Source: an uncultured Lachnospiraceae bacterium (GTDB lineage Bacteria; Bacillota; Clostridia; Lachnospirales; Lachnospiraceae). From it: a stretch of 57,224 nt of DNA. This document shows, piece after piece, positions 16,974 to 24,668 of the stretch. Position numbers and translations under genes: made by a program. Position 1 is the first letter of the stretch; the number at the start of each line of letters is the position of its first letter. The DNA is taken from assembly GCA_947382625.1 (NCBI GenBank), contig CANDAG010000024.1, positions 1 to 57,224 of the forward strand, in the 5' to 3' direction. A model generated the notes under the pieces. That model was not told where the DNA came from. It searched no databases and worked only from the letters and a program-made list of their open reading frames with translations.

Positions 16974-18452
16974 TTACAGTGCCTCCATAACCTTTAAAAG
17001 GTACTCCCACATTCTTCTCACCGAAGAAATACTGAGTGCCTCGCTGGCGGTATGGATCTCCTTCATATCCGGTCCTATCGATACACAGTCAAGTCCCGGG
17101 ATCTTGTGAGCCAGAAGACCGCATTCCACGCCTGCATGGATTGCCTGCACTACAGGTTCCTTCCCGTACAAATCTTTGTACACCTCTGTCATTTTGTCAC
17201 GAAGAGGAGAATTCTTCCGGTATGCCCATCCCGGATAGTCTCCGGTCACCTCCGTACCTGCGCCTGCCAGATAAGCCAGGCTCTTAAGCTTTCCTATAAG
17301 CGCTTCCTTGGCGCTGTCAATGGAGCTACGGACGGAGATACCGATCCGTATCTTATCATCACTCATAGAAAGCAGTCCCGGATTTAAGGAGGTTTCTACC
17401 AGCCCCGGCATTGCGCTACTCATGGCCTGTACCCCATAGGGCAGGGTATTGAGCAGATCGATGGCTCTCTTGCTGAGAGCTTCTCCCATTACCTCCTCTT
17501 TCTTCGCTGCCTCGAATGACACTTCTATTTTTATATCCTCATCCTTATCTGCAAGCTCTCCCCGCAGCATAGCATTTGTCTCCGCACAGATGTGCTTCAC
17601 AAGCTCCTGGCATTCCTCTTCCAAAAGAGCTTCCTTTTCCTCCTGGTCTGCATATCCCGTGATCAGAAGATTCGCTCCGGCCATGACCGGTATTGCATTA
17701 TCGGCAACTCCTCCCTCCAAAGAGTCAAGACACAGATCAAATTTCCCGCCTAAACGTGCAAGGACTCTGCCCAAAATACAGATAGCATTTCCTCTCTCCT
17801 TGTGTATCTCTCCTCCGGAATGACCGCCCTTTAAACCGCTGACCAAAATCCTGCAGGGCAGCCCCTGCTTCAGCTTCCGCTCGAAAGAAAGAGTCATATT
17901 CACCCGTGCGCCTCCTGCACAGCCGGAAAGGAATATCCCTTCCTCCTCAGAATCAAGATTGATCAGGCGTCTGGCCTTTAACGGAGAAACCGAAAGCGCT
18001 CTGGCTCCGTCCATCCCTACTTCCTCATCCACAGTAAAGACCAGCTCAACCCTGGGGTGACGATACCCCTCCCCGTCAAGAAGCGCCAGGCCATAGGCCA
18101 GGGCAATCCCGTCATCTCCTCCAAGACTGGTTTCCTCTGCAAAAAGCCAGTCGCCGTCTACTGCCAGCTTAAGCCCATCCTTCTGCATGTCGATGGTACT
18201 TTCCGGCTCCTTCACAGCTACCATATCCATATGCCCCTGAAGCATCACAGGCTCATGATCCTCATAGCCAGGGGTTGCCTCTTTGATAATGATCACGTTG
18301 CCAAGCACATCCTGATAATATTCCAGATCCCTCTTTCGGGCAAACTCAGCCAGATAATTGCTGATCCTCTCCGTATTCCCCGATCCATGAGGGATCTGAC
18401 AGATTTCTTCAAAAAATGCAAATACATTTGCCGGCTCCAATTCTCTAAGCAT
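16974..18452 (-). CDS. pepD: Cytosolic dipeptidase PepD (M20 family aminoacyl-histidine dipeptidase)
   Basis: PepD hydrolyses a broad range of dipeptides, including Xaa-His, in the cytoplasm. The 492-residue product has the M20C zinc ligands: HMDMV (LQGHMDMVAVK), GGDDGIA, and the catalytic Glu in TVDEEVGMDGA. It also has the late His in HAGVECG. The length is right for PepD (about 485). GGAGG is seven bases before the ATG. It is the first gene of a two-gene unit with the AI-2E type permease, and the rplT terminator lies just upstream. Confidence 0.92.
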   Translation of the reverse strand: MLRELEPANVFAFFEEICQIPHGSGNTERISNYLAEFARKRDLEYYQDVLGNVIIIKEATPGYEDHEPVMLQGHMDMVAVKEPESTIDMQKDGLKLAVDGDWLFAEETSLGGDDGIALAYGLALLDGEGYRHPRVELVFTVDEEVGMDGARALSVSPLKARRLINLDSEEEGIFLSGCAGGARVNMTLSFERKLKQGLPCRILVSGLKGGHSGGEIHKERGNAICILGRVLARLGGKFDLCLDSLEGGVADNAIPVMAGANLLITGYADQEEKEALLEEECQELVKHICAETNAMLRGELADKDEDIKIEVSFEAAKKEEVMGEALSKRAIDLLNTLPYGVQAMSSAMPGLVETSLNPGLLSMSDDKIRIGISVRSSIDSAKEALIGKLKSLAYLAGAGTEVTGDYPGWAYRKNSPLRDKMTEVYKDLYGKEPVVQAIHAGVECGLLAHKIPGLDCVSIGPDMKEIHTASEALSISSVRRMWEYLLKVMEAL

Positions 18453-18472
18453 ATTAAACCTCCTTCAATTCC

Positions 18473-18510
18473 AAAAAACGGTATAACCCTTCTTGGAGAG
18501 TCATACCGTC
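18473..18510 (-). terminator. Terminator of the infC-rpmI-rplT operon
   Basis: On minus, ACGGTATGACTCTCC pairs imperfectly with GGGTTATACCGT and is followed by TTTTTT. It begins 26 bases past the rplT stop. Confidence 0.85.
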
Positions 18511-18535
18511 CTCTTTTTATCACAAATGCTGATTC

Positions 18536-18892
18536 TTATGCAACCTTGCTCCTGGCGATCTCAGCCAATGCCTTAAAGCCCTCTGCATCATTAACTGCCA
18601 TTTCTGCAAGCATCTTTCTGTTGATCTCAATCTCTGCCAGCTTAAGTCCATGCATAAACTTGCTGTAGGATAAGCCGTTCAGCCTTGCAGCTGCATTGAT
18701 ACGTGCGATCCAGAGCCTTCTGAACTGACGCTTTCTCTCCTTGCGGCCTGCATAGGAAGAAGCAAGGGCTCTCATCACCGACTGCTTCGCTACTCTATAC
18801 TGCTTGCTTCTGGCACCTCTGTAGCCCTTTGCAAGCTTTAATACTCTGTTATGTTTTCTTCTGGCGTTCATGCCGCCTTTAATTCTTGCCAT
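18536..18892 (-). CDS. rplT: Large ribosomal subunit protein bL20
   Basis: The 118-residue protein is basic and starts [26 protein letters not shown], as L20 does. It contains the [19 protein letters not shown] segment. L20 is an early 50S assembly protein and, in Firmicutes, represses this operon by binding the leader RNA. AAGGAGG precedes the ATG. It is the last gene of infC-rpmI-rplT. Confidence 0.98.
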   Translation of the reverse strand: MARIKGGMNARRKHNRVLKLAKGYRGARSKQYRVAKQSVMRALASSYAGRKERKRQFRRLWIARINAAARLNGLSYSKFMHGLKLAEIEINRKMLAEMAVNDAEGFKALAEIARSKVA

Positions 18893-18936
18893 GTCTTACG
18901 TCCTCCTTATCGATTATGATCCTTAGCCAATTCTTC

Positions 18937-19134
18937 TTATAAATAAGGCAAAACCTTTTTCATGTTCTTAACATTGGTCTTGTCCGTGATCGCGGGCTGC
19001 CTTAAGTTTCTCTTTCTCTTGGGAGACTTCTTGGTTAAGATATGGCTCTTGTAAGCTTTGCTTCTTTTTAATTTACCTGTACCTGTAGCTTTAAAACGCT
19101 TTGCAGCAGATCTTTTGGTTTTTAATTTAGGCAT
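18937..19134 (-). CDS. rpmI: Large ribosomal subunit protein bL35
   Basis: A 65-residue, strongly basic protein beginning [20 protein letters not shown], the L35 signature. The ATG at 19134 has AGGAGG eight bases upstream. An in-frame ATG at 19179 would add 15 unconserved residues and lacks a site. It lies between infC and rplT. Confidence 0.97.
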   Translation of the reverse strand: MPKLKTKRSAAKRFKATGTGKLKRSKAYKSHILTKKSPKRKRNLRQPAITDKTNVKNMKKVLPYL

Positions 19135-19203
19135 AACTGTTTCCTCCTGTATATTATTGATTTTCTGCAGACGGGTCATATCCCGCCTTTCTATTTTAAC
19201 TGG

Positions 19204-19710
19204 CTAACGCTTTTCAGTTAAAAACATGGTCATACTTCTTCCCTCTACCTTGGGCGGCTTCTCAACCACACATATATCAGACAGTGCCTGAGCGAAATCG
19301 TCTAATATATGCTTGCTGTTAGCCATATGCGCCATTTCGCGTCCGCGGAATCTGAGGGTGATCTTTACCCGGTCTCCCTTGGTAAGGAATTTCCTTGCCG
19401 CATTTACCTTCGTGTTGAGATCGTTCGTGTCAATGTTTGGAGAAAGGCGGATTTCCTTGATCTCGATCACTCTCTGCTTCTTCTTGGCTTCCTTCTCCTT
19501 GCGGGTCTGTTCATACTTAAACTTACCGTAATCCACCAGCTTACATACCGGCGGCTTGGCCGTGGGCGCAATTTTTACAAGGTCTACCCCTGCTTCCTCG
19601 GCTTTCTGCAATGCCTCCCGGGATGACATGATCCCAAGCTGCTCCCCGTTCTCTCCGATCACACGTACTTCTCTGTCCCTAATCTGTTCGTTAATGAATA
19701 AATCGCTAAT
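19204..19710 (-). CDS. infC: Translation initiation factor IF-3, AUU start codon
   Basis: IF-3 binds the 30S subunit and checks the start codon and initiator tRNA. The 168-residue product reads SDLFINEQIRDREVRVIGENG at its start, with the C-terminal domain ending MTMFLTEKR. I place the start at the ATT codon at 19710: GGGAGG stands eight bases upstream, which is ideal. The in-frame ATG codons further up (19749 and others) lie upstream of or on top of that site. AUU starts are known for infC in bacteria and make IF-3 levels self-limiting. It is the first gene of the operon. Confidence 0.95.
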   Translation of the reverse strand: MSDLFINEQIRDREVRVIGENGEQLGIMSSREALQKAEEAGVDLVKIAPTAKPPVCKLVDYGKFKYEQTRKEKEAKKKQRVIEIKEIRLSPNIDTNDLNTKVNAARKFLTKGDRVKITLRFRGREMAHMANSKHILDDFAQALSDICVVEKPPKVEGRSMTMFLTEKR

Positions 19711-19744
19711 GGCTGTAACCTCCCTACATAATATCATTAATACC

Positions 19745-19766
19745 ATCAAACGCTTTGCTTATTGAT
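19745..19766. repeat. Minimal dispersed hairpin repeat in the infC leader
   Basis: Plus strand ATCAA-AC-GC-TTT-GC-TTA-TTGAT: a perfect 5-bp outer stem, the AC/TTA internal loop and a 2-bp inner stem with a three-base loop. In the infC mRNA it reads AUCAA-UAA-GC-AAA-GC-GU-UUGAU and lies between the attenuator and the ribosome site. Confidence 0.7.
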
Positions 19767-19974
19767 ACAAAAGAAAAAGCGGACAGCATCGCTATCCACT
19801 CACAAATCTCATCCGGCTCTACACACTTCTGGCATCCCCACATGTGAAGAGCGACACACACAGAACTTCTGCGCTGTCTTTGGAATATGAACACCTGTAA
19901 GCCCAATCGCCACAGGGTGAGAGTCGACGCTCTGCTTCTTTCATTGCTTTAATTGATTGGTATTAACCGCATAC
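19767..19974 (-). ncRNA. L20-type leader RNA of infC-rpmI-rplT with attenuator
   Basis: About 200 bases of structured, non-coding RNA lie between the promoter and infC. Visible pairings include AGAG...CTCT and CACC-TGT with ACAGGTG. It ends in an intrinsic terminator: AGTGGATAGC pairs with GCTGTCCGCT (two G-U pairs) around a three-base loop, then TTTTTCTTTT (19769-19800). Firmicute infC operons carry an L20 leader in which L20 binding promotes early termination, and position and form fit that. I have not aligned it to the family model. Confidence 0.7.
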
Positions 19975-19980
19975 TCATAC

Positions 19981-20009
19981 ATCATAATGGGTAAAAGAGG
20001 AAATGTCAA
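19981..20009 (-). promoter_or_regulatory. Promoter of the infC operon
   Basis: On minus: a perfect TTGACA (20004-20009), a 17-base spacer and TATGAT (19981-19986). Transcription would start near 19974, giving the leader RNA described above. Confidence 0.9.
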
Positions 20010-20028
20010 TAGTCATTTTTTAAATATT

Positions 20029-21711
20029 TTATTTTGCCATGAACCCATCCTCAATCTTATCACCAATCAGGGTTGTCCTCTCCAGCATAGACTCGTAACA
20101 GGTCCCAGGACAAACATAATAACTGTTGATTTCCTCACCTGTTGAAAAATAAATCCGGTTTCCGTTTATTTCCATACTGTCCATGCTTCCTTTATCATAA
20201 TCCTTCTGTACAATATAATAAGGCTCTGTCAAATTATGTTTGATAAAAACTCCTGCATCCGTAATATACTGATCCCAATAGGGACTGACTGACATAATGA
20301 TGCAAAACAGCAGACTCCCTGTCATAATACTCAAAAAACCGCTTTTTTTCTCACTCAAATATTCGCCCACTGCGATCATTATAACCGCAAACAGAAAAGC
20401 GAGTCCGTATCTGATAAAAGGAGCTGTAAAAAACCACATGATAATATTCGCCCATACCGCAAGATGAAGCGCCACCATCTGCGGTCGGAATTTCTGTCTC
20501 TTAAGAATTCTCATGAACAGCATTACAAGCTGCAAAACCGCACTGAGCATTACCGACCCAAGAAACATTTTTTCGTAGCGGAACTGATTCTCCCACCAGA
20601 CAGGAAGCCAATCCCAAACCGGCCAGTCCACCTTCGCCACATCATACAGACATCTGCCCCAAACCTTAATCTGATCGGCATCATATAAAAGATACTCCCT
20701 CGGTATCTTCCACTGTGTCTGAAACAGATCAATTCCGTCAAAAGGATAGAGAAGCCACCCGGAAATCAAATAGTTTCTGACCAAAAAAGGACACAATATA
20801 ATACAACCGCTGACAAGATATATGCCAATCTCCTTCCATCGTTTCTCCCGAATCAGACAAGCAGCCGGATACAATACGATAAACACAAGAAGACATGCCG
20901 AAAACTTAAATGTGGCTACAAAAACTGCCGCCACCGACAGCAAGGAATACAATGTAATATCATCATGCCCTTCAAACAGATTTTCACACCATGCGGTAAT
21001 GATAAACATTACAAAATACATAGTCGCATAATCAGTAGCCGGTGACATACTGCGCGTTACATTTATTAAGGTATAAAAGAGGATGCCTATCCGTAACATG
21101 TCTGTAATATGATTTTCATGTTTACTAAAAGATTTTAATCCATGAAAAGCATATAAACACATAAATACTTCTAAAAACCCGGTGGTAGCATGCAAAGATT
21201 GTCCAAACAACCAAGTAAAACTGAAGATAGACGCAAAGGCCAGATAGGAGCTGTTATACGCATAATGGAGCTGAAGATTACCAATTCCTTTGATCACACC
21301 ATACTCCTCGTATAAACGGATTGTGGCCGCATGATAAATATTGGTGTCCGTATGGAATTCTCCTCTCGAGGTAAAAAAAGCGATCAGCAGGATAAAGCAG
21401 AAATAGAAAAAGCATTCCCAGAAATTACCCCCCCCGCATATAAAACGACAGCAGGTGTGCCCTAAAGAGCCCAGTTCTCTTCGCCTATAATATCCGCTAA
21501 AGAGTGTTACGGCCAGAAGAATCAGATGCGCACAGACACCTATCCTGGCAAAAATGCTGAAGAACTCTGTATAAACTGTAACGGCTATAATACCTGCCAC
21601 GAGACAATATATCAAGGAAAAATGTTTTCCTTTAAATACCCCCAGGATACCCGACCCAATCACAGTACAGATCAGAGCTATATATATCCAATTTAATATG
21701 ATTGACAGCAT
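20029..21711 (-). CDS. Polytopic membrane protein, GT-C-like
   Basis: A 560-residue protein with about twelve membrane helices. After three helices comes a conserved extracellular segment, EFHTDTNIYHAATIRLYEEYG, then HYAYNSSYLAFASIFSF. Asp and His residues in a first large loop of this kind are typical of GT-C glycosyltransferases that use lipid-linked sugars. Related proteins are, as I recall, annotated as LIC_10190-type membrane proteins. The C-terminal about 75 residues are soluble. The gene is visibly more AT-rich than its neighbours and stands alone, which hints at transfer. AAAGGAG precedes the ATG. Confidence 0.65.
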   Translation of the reverse strand: MLSIILNWIYIALICTVIGSGILGVFKGKHFSLIYCLVAGIIAVTVYTEFFSIFARIGVCAHLILLAVTLFSGYYRRRELGSLGHTCCRFICGGGNFWECFFYFCFILLIAFFTSRGEFHTDTNIYHAATIRLYEEYGVIKGIGNLQLHYAYNSSYLAFASIFSFTWLFGQSLHATTGFLEVFMCLYAFHGLKSFSKHENHITDMLRIGILFYTLINVTRSMSPATDYATMYFVMFIITAWCENLFEGHDDITLYSLLSVAAVFVATFKFSACLLVFIVLYPAACLIREKRWKEIGIYLVSGCIILCPFLVRNYLISGWLLYPFDGIDLFQTQWKIPREYLLYDADQIKVWGRCLYDVAKVDWPVWDWLPVWWENQFRYEKMFLGSVMLSAVLQLVMLFMRILKRQKFRPQMVALHLAVWANIIMWFFTAPFIRYGLAFLFAVIMIAVGEYLSEKKSGFLSIMTGSLLFCIIMSVSPYWDQYITDAGVFIKHNLTEPYYIVQKDYDKGSMDSMEINGNRIYFSTGEEINSYYVCPGTCYESMLERTTLIGDKIEDGFMAK

Positions 21712-21769
21712 CAGCTATGCTCCTTTTACACTTTCTATATCCGTTATCCCATTTCTAAAAAAATAGACT

Positions 21770-22381
21770 TCAGCCCTCTTCCACCCTGACCAGCCGGATC
21801 TCACCATCAGAGATCTCAAAATCCGCCATCAGCTCATCATCGCTCATCTGGCTGTAGGTAACGGTGTAGGTATCCTCCGCCAGGATCATATAGGCAAGCT
21901 GCTCCATTTCACCCTCGCCGATCCGGCAGACGCTCCGCACCTTATAGGCGGGAATCCCTTCCATATCGATCCGCTCAAAGGATTTTATCTCTACAGAAGC
22001 CTCCTGACCGGACTGTTTGTAGGCCGCCTCTACAAGCTCTTTATAGCTTTCCTTTGTCAGCTCAGAGGAAACCTTCCCGCTGTCATCCCCTTCTGATACC
22101 GTATAGTATATATTGGAGGAATCAAGCGGACTTCTCTCGTGAATGTACATGCCGGGAATCTCTTCTGACTCATGATAGCCCAGAGGGATAAGTACACTGC
22201 AACAGCTTACTTCTTCCCTGCCGCTTTCCTCCGTCGGTTCCTTCAGCTTAAACTCTTCCATTGTTATGTATCCGGCCTCTTCTCCGTCCTCCGACTGGAT
22301 CTGGGCCACTGTGATCACCTTCTGTCCGCAACCTGTAAGAAGTACCGCCATAGCTGCCAGAAGTAATATTTTCTTTTTCAT
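21770..22381 (-). CDS. Lipoprotein of unknown function
   Basis: The 203-residue product starts with a lipoprotein signal (MKKKILLLAAMAVLLTGCGQ, lipobox LTGC with Cys at residue 18). The mature part is acidic, alpha/beta-like, without a motif I know. It would be anchored on the outer face of the membrane. AAGGG about ten bases upstream supports the start. The next upstream gene on minus is the DUF1540 protein, ended by a terminator, so this gene has its own transcript. Confidence 0.8.
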   Translation of the reverse strand: MKKKILLLAAMAVLLTGCGQKVITVAQIQSEDGEEAGYITMEEFKLKEPTEESGREEVSCCSVLIPLGYHESEEIPGMYIHERSPLDSSNIYYTVSEGDDSGKVSSELTKESYKELVEAAYKQSGQEASVEIKSFERIDMEGIPAYKVRSVCRIGEGEMEQLAYMILAEDTYTVTYSQMSDDELMADFEISDGEIRLVRVEEG

Positions 22382-22539
22382 CTGATCTCATACCCTTGCT
22401 TTTTGTGCGAAAAACCCGCCGCTTTTTATTTAATCACAAAAGATATCAGAATACAAGGGAAAAAGTAACCAATCGGTCAGGACTTTGCATTTACTGCAAA
22501 GTCCGTGAGAAAGCATAGATTAAGCCAAGAGTAAATCTG

Positions 22540-22577
22540 CCCCCTCGCCGCAGGCGACTTTAAATGGGCAGATTTAG
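22540..22577. other. Unassigned hairpin between lipoprotein and DUF1540 genes
   Basis: The stretch 22382-22677 holds no gene. It contains imperfect pairing of TAAATCTGCCC (from 22530) with GGGCAGATTTA (22566-22576), next to the palindromic repeat at 22579 and the terminator at 22610. I see no start codon with a ribosome site on either strand. Confidence 0.4.
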
Positions 22578-22578
22578 G

Positions 22579-22609
22579 GTAACTATGAAGCCGAAGGCTG
22601 AATAGTTAC
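22579..22609. repeat. Palindromic repeat with GCC-GAA-GGC core, copy 2
   Basis: A perfect interrupted palindrome: GTAACTAT-gaA-GCC-gaa-GGC-Tga-ATAGTTAC. It abuts the T run of the DUF1540 gene terminator. It is the best-preserved member of this small family. Confidence 0.75.
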
Positions 22610-22651
22610 AAAAATCCCAATGTAAAACAGATCTGTGTCTTACATTGGGAT
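22610..22651 (-). terminator. Terminator of the DUF1540 gene
   Basis: On minus, the 12-bp stem ATCCCAATGTAA with TTACATTGGGAT around a 14-base loop is followed by TTTT. It starts 26 bases past the stop codon. Confidence 0.85.
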
Positions 22652-22677
22652 CCTGAGCCTTTGTCATTGTAAAAGAA

Positions 22678-22992
22678 CTACCTCTCCGCGAAGGTAGCGC
22701 AGGAAGTTTCCCTGCAGTCGCAGGCGCCGCAGCCTCTGATATCCACATGATCTGCGGTACATTTGTAATTACTGTTATGCAGGCAGTTCGCCGCTTCACA
22801 ATCAATGCTTATGATCCTGCTTGGATGCTCGATCGCACTGGTAAAACGGTCTCTCCCGGCTTCCGCAAAGCTCTCGCAGCAGGTTTCATCCTCGCAGCAG
22901 GCACGCTTGCCGCCTACCATAATATCTCCCTTGCAGCAGCACTTACTTCTGTTATAGGCACAGTTTTCCACTGCACATTTTAATTCAGCCAT
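22678..22992 (-). CDS. Cysteine-rich protein with two DUF1540 motifs
   Basis: The 104-residue product starts MAELKCAVENCAYNRSKCCCKGDI and contains two copies of the DUF1540 motif (C-x4-C-x5-C..., around residues 6-35 and 62-97) plus CCEDETCCESF and CRETSCATF. The cysteine spacing suggests metal binding. The family is widespread in spore-forming and gut Firmicutes, without an established function. The ATG at 22992 has AGGAGG seven bases upstream; the ATG at 23022 does not. It is single-gene, with a hairpin on each side. Confidence 0.85.
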   Translation of the reverse strand: MAELKCAVENCAYNRSKCCCKGDIMVGGKRACCEDETCCESFAEAGRDRFTSAIEHPSRIISIDCEAANCLHNSNYKCTADHVDIRGCGACDCRETSCATFAER

Positions 22993-23024
22993 TGCCATAC
23001 CTCCTTCATACTGTCTTTTCAATA

Positions 23025-23060
23025 TATAGTGAACGACAAATTATTTTGTCGTTCACTATA
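23025..23060. terminator. Perfect 16-bp inverted repeat between two genes
   Basis: TATAGTGAACGACAAA and its exact complement flank TTAT. It lies 24 bases past the stop of the 527-residue glycosyltransferase gene and 33 bases before the DUF1540 start on the same strand. It may end the upstream transcript, although the T run is weak, or be a protein-binding palindrome. Confidence 0.5.
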
Positions 23061-23083
23061 AGTATGGCTTATTCCTTCCGGCT

Positions 23084-24667
23084 TTATTCAGTCAAAGGAT
23101 CACTCAGCTGATAAAGATTAAACCAGTAGCGCTCTGCCATTACGCTTGCCCGCTCTGTGGCATCAATTCCCGAATTTTTCCATTTTTGGAGGATTTCCTC
23201 CCTGGCATTTCCGCTGCCGCAAAACCACACCTGTTCATGCTCTGCAAGAAGTCCCTTCAATGCTTCTATCCCTGCCTCGTCAGAAAACTCTCTCTCTACC
23301 AGTGAATGATTCTGAGGATACATTTCTACGATCAGCTCCTCCGGCTCCCCATACCACAGATAAGTCTCATTTGGCAGATAAAAGGAAACCACGCCCTGGG
23401 TCTGGTCAAAATTAAACACCACTGCATCCTCCTCCCCAATCTGCAGGAGTGCCTCCGAAACACCCTTCATCTGCAGTCTCTTCCACATTTCCTCCCCGTA
23501 AAAGCCACGGTAATTCCGCAGGCCTACCACCAGAAGCAACAGGAGGATTGGAAGAAAAACCTGCTTTTTATCCTTCCATCCGGAAAAAAGTATGGCAAAA
23601 GCCAGCCAGAACAATCCCATAGCCGGCAGCATATACCGATACACAAAAATCGGACGGATCAAAACAGAGGCGGCAAAGCCAAAAAAGATAATACCGAAAA
23701 GAGCCCCCTCACAGCCGGCCACCAGAAACCGCCGCTCCTTCTGTCCCTTTCCTTTGCCCCAGAATGCCGATACCAGCAAGCCCCCGTAAATCAGGAACAG
23801 AACGACTGCCAGTATCACGTTCAGCTTTTCACTGGAAAAGGACGGCCGGAACAAAAATCGCACGCATCCCCCCAGGGTACGCCAGGTAACAGGCTGTATC
23901 CAGTAATTTTCCTTCACCTGTCCTACCTGCAGCCCCACAACGCCCAGGATCCAGGGCAGATAGCCCAGAGCGCAAAGGCCTCCGCTTACAAAAAAACGCT
24001 TCCATTCCCTTTTGAACCTGTTCTTTTTAAGCAGGACCAAAAACAGATATCCATATACCATCACTGCCCCCACACAGGCAAAATAATGGGTATAACAGGC
24101 CGCAAGAGAATACCCGAAAAGCGCCGCCCAGTTTCGTTTATCTCCTTTCCGTTTGCCATCAGCGCCGGAGACGTTTTGCTCATCCAGAGTCAGCTCATAG
24201 GCATGGAGCATTGCTGCCGTGACAAAAAACAACCCATAGCCATACATCCGCACCTCCACCGTATAGCCTCCCAGTTCAGGCATGGACAAAAGCAGGAAAC
24301 CAAAAAGCCCTGCCGCAAGAAGTCCGAAGTGTCTGCGCACCTTTGTAGCCGCATAAAGCAGACAAAAGAAAAAGGGCAGTACTGATACCAGCTTTGCCGC
24401 TACCGGAAGCATATCCACTTCCATGCCAAGCCCCCTGACAGGCATCAGAAACAGCTTCACGATCATATAGTAAAGAGGCGGATGGACATCCCTGGCTGTA
24501 ATAGAAATAAGTTCACCAAAGGACTGGTTTGCCAGTCCCATGGTGAACAGTTCATCATACCAGATATCATTGCTAAAGCACAGGAACACGGAGACTGCCA
24601 AAAAGCATGCCGCCAGTACAAACAGTCCTGTCCCCAGGATCTCGTCCCATGTCAACCTTCGCTTCAT
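23084..24667 (-). CDS. GT39-like (GT-C) membrane glycosyltransferase
   Basis: A 527-residue polytopic protein with about eleven helices. It has the features of ArnT/PMT-type GT-C enzymes: after the first helix comes NDIWYDELFTMG, with the catalytic-type Asp-Glu, then DVHPPLYYMIVKLF, the conserved HPPLYY motif. A soluble C-terminal domain (about 410-527) follows. Such enzymes move a sugar from a polyprenyl-phosphate carrier to a lipid or protein on the outer face. The acceptor is unknown. Its ATG is one base past the thrS stop, so it is the last gene of a thrS transcript. Confidence 0.85.
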   Translation of the reverse strand: MKRRLTWDEILGTGLFVLAACFLAVSVFLCFSNDIWYDELFTMGLANQSFGELISITARDVHPPLYYMIVKLFLMPVRGLGMEVDMLPVAAKLVSVLPFFFCLLYAATKVRRHFGLLAAGLFGFLLLSMPELGGYTVEVRMYGYGLFFVTAAMLHAYELTLDEQNVSGADGKRKGDKRNWAALFGYSLAACYTHYFACVGAVMVYGYLFLVLLKKNRFKREWKRFFVSGGLCALGYLPWILGVVGLQVGQVKENYWIQPVTWRTLGGCVRFLFRPSFSSEKLNVILAVVLFLIYGGLLVSAFWGKGKGQKERRFLVAGCEGALFGIIFFGFAASVLIRPIFVYRYMLPAMGLFWLAFAILFSGWKDKKQVFLPILLLLLVVGLRNYRGFYGEEMWKRLQMKGVSEALLQIGEEDAVVFNFDQTQGVVSFYLPNETYLWYGEPEELIVEMYPQNHSLVEREFSDEAGIEALKGLLAEHEQVWFCGSGNAREEILQKWKNSGIDATERASVMAERYWFNLYQLSDPLTE

Positions 24668-24668
24668 G

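Noticed and set aside
19724-19906. 60-codon frame in the infC leader
   Set aside because: It covers the structured leader, the attenuator and the small repeat. No ribosome site, and the region is better explained as regulatory RNA.
23306-24385. Plus-strand open frame of 359 codons
   Set aside because: It lies antisense within the GT39-like gene, has a low-complexity His/Gln/Lys/Pro composition and no ribosome site. It is a shadow of the real gene.
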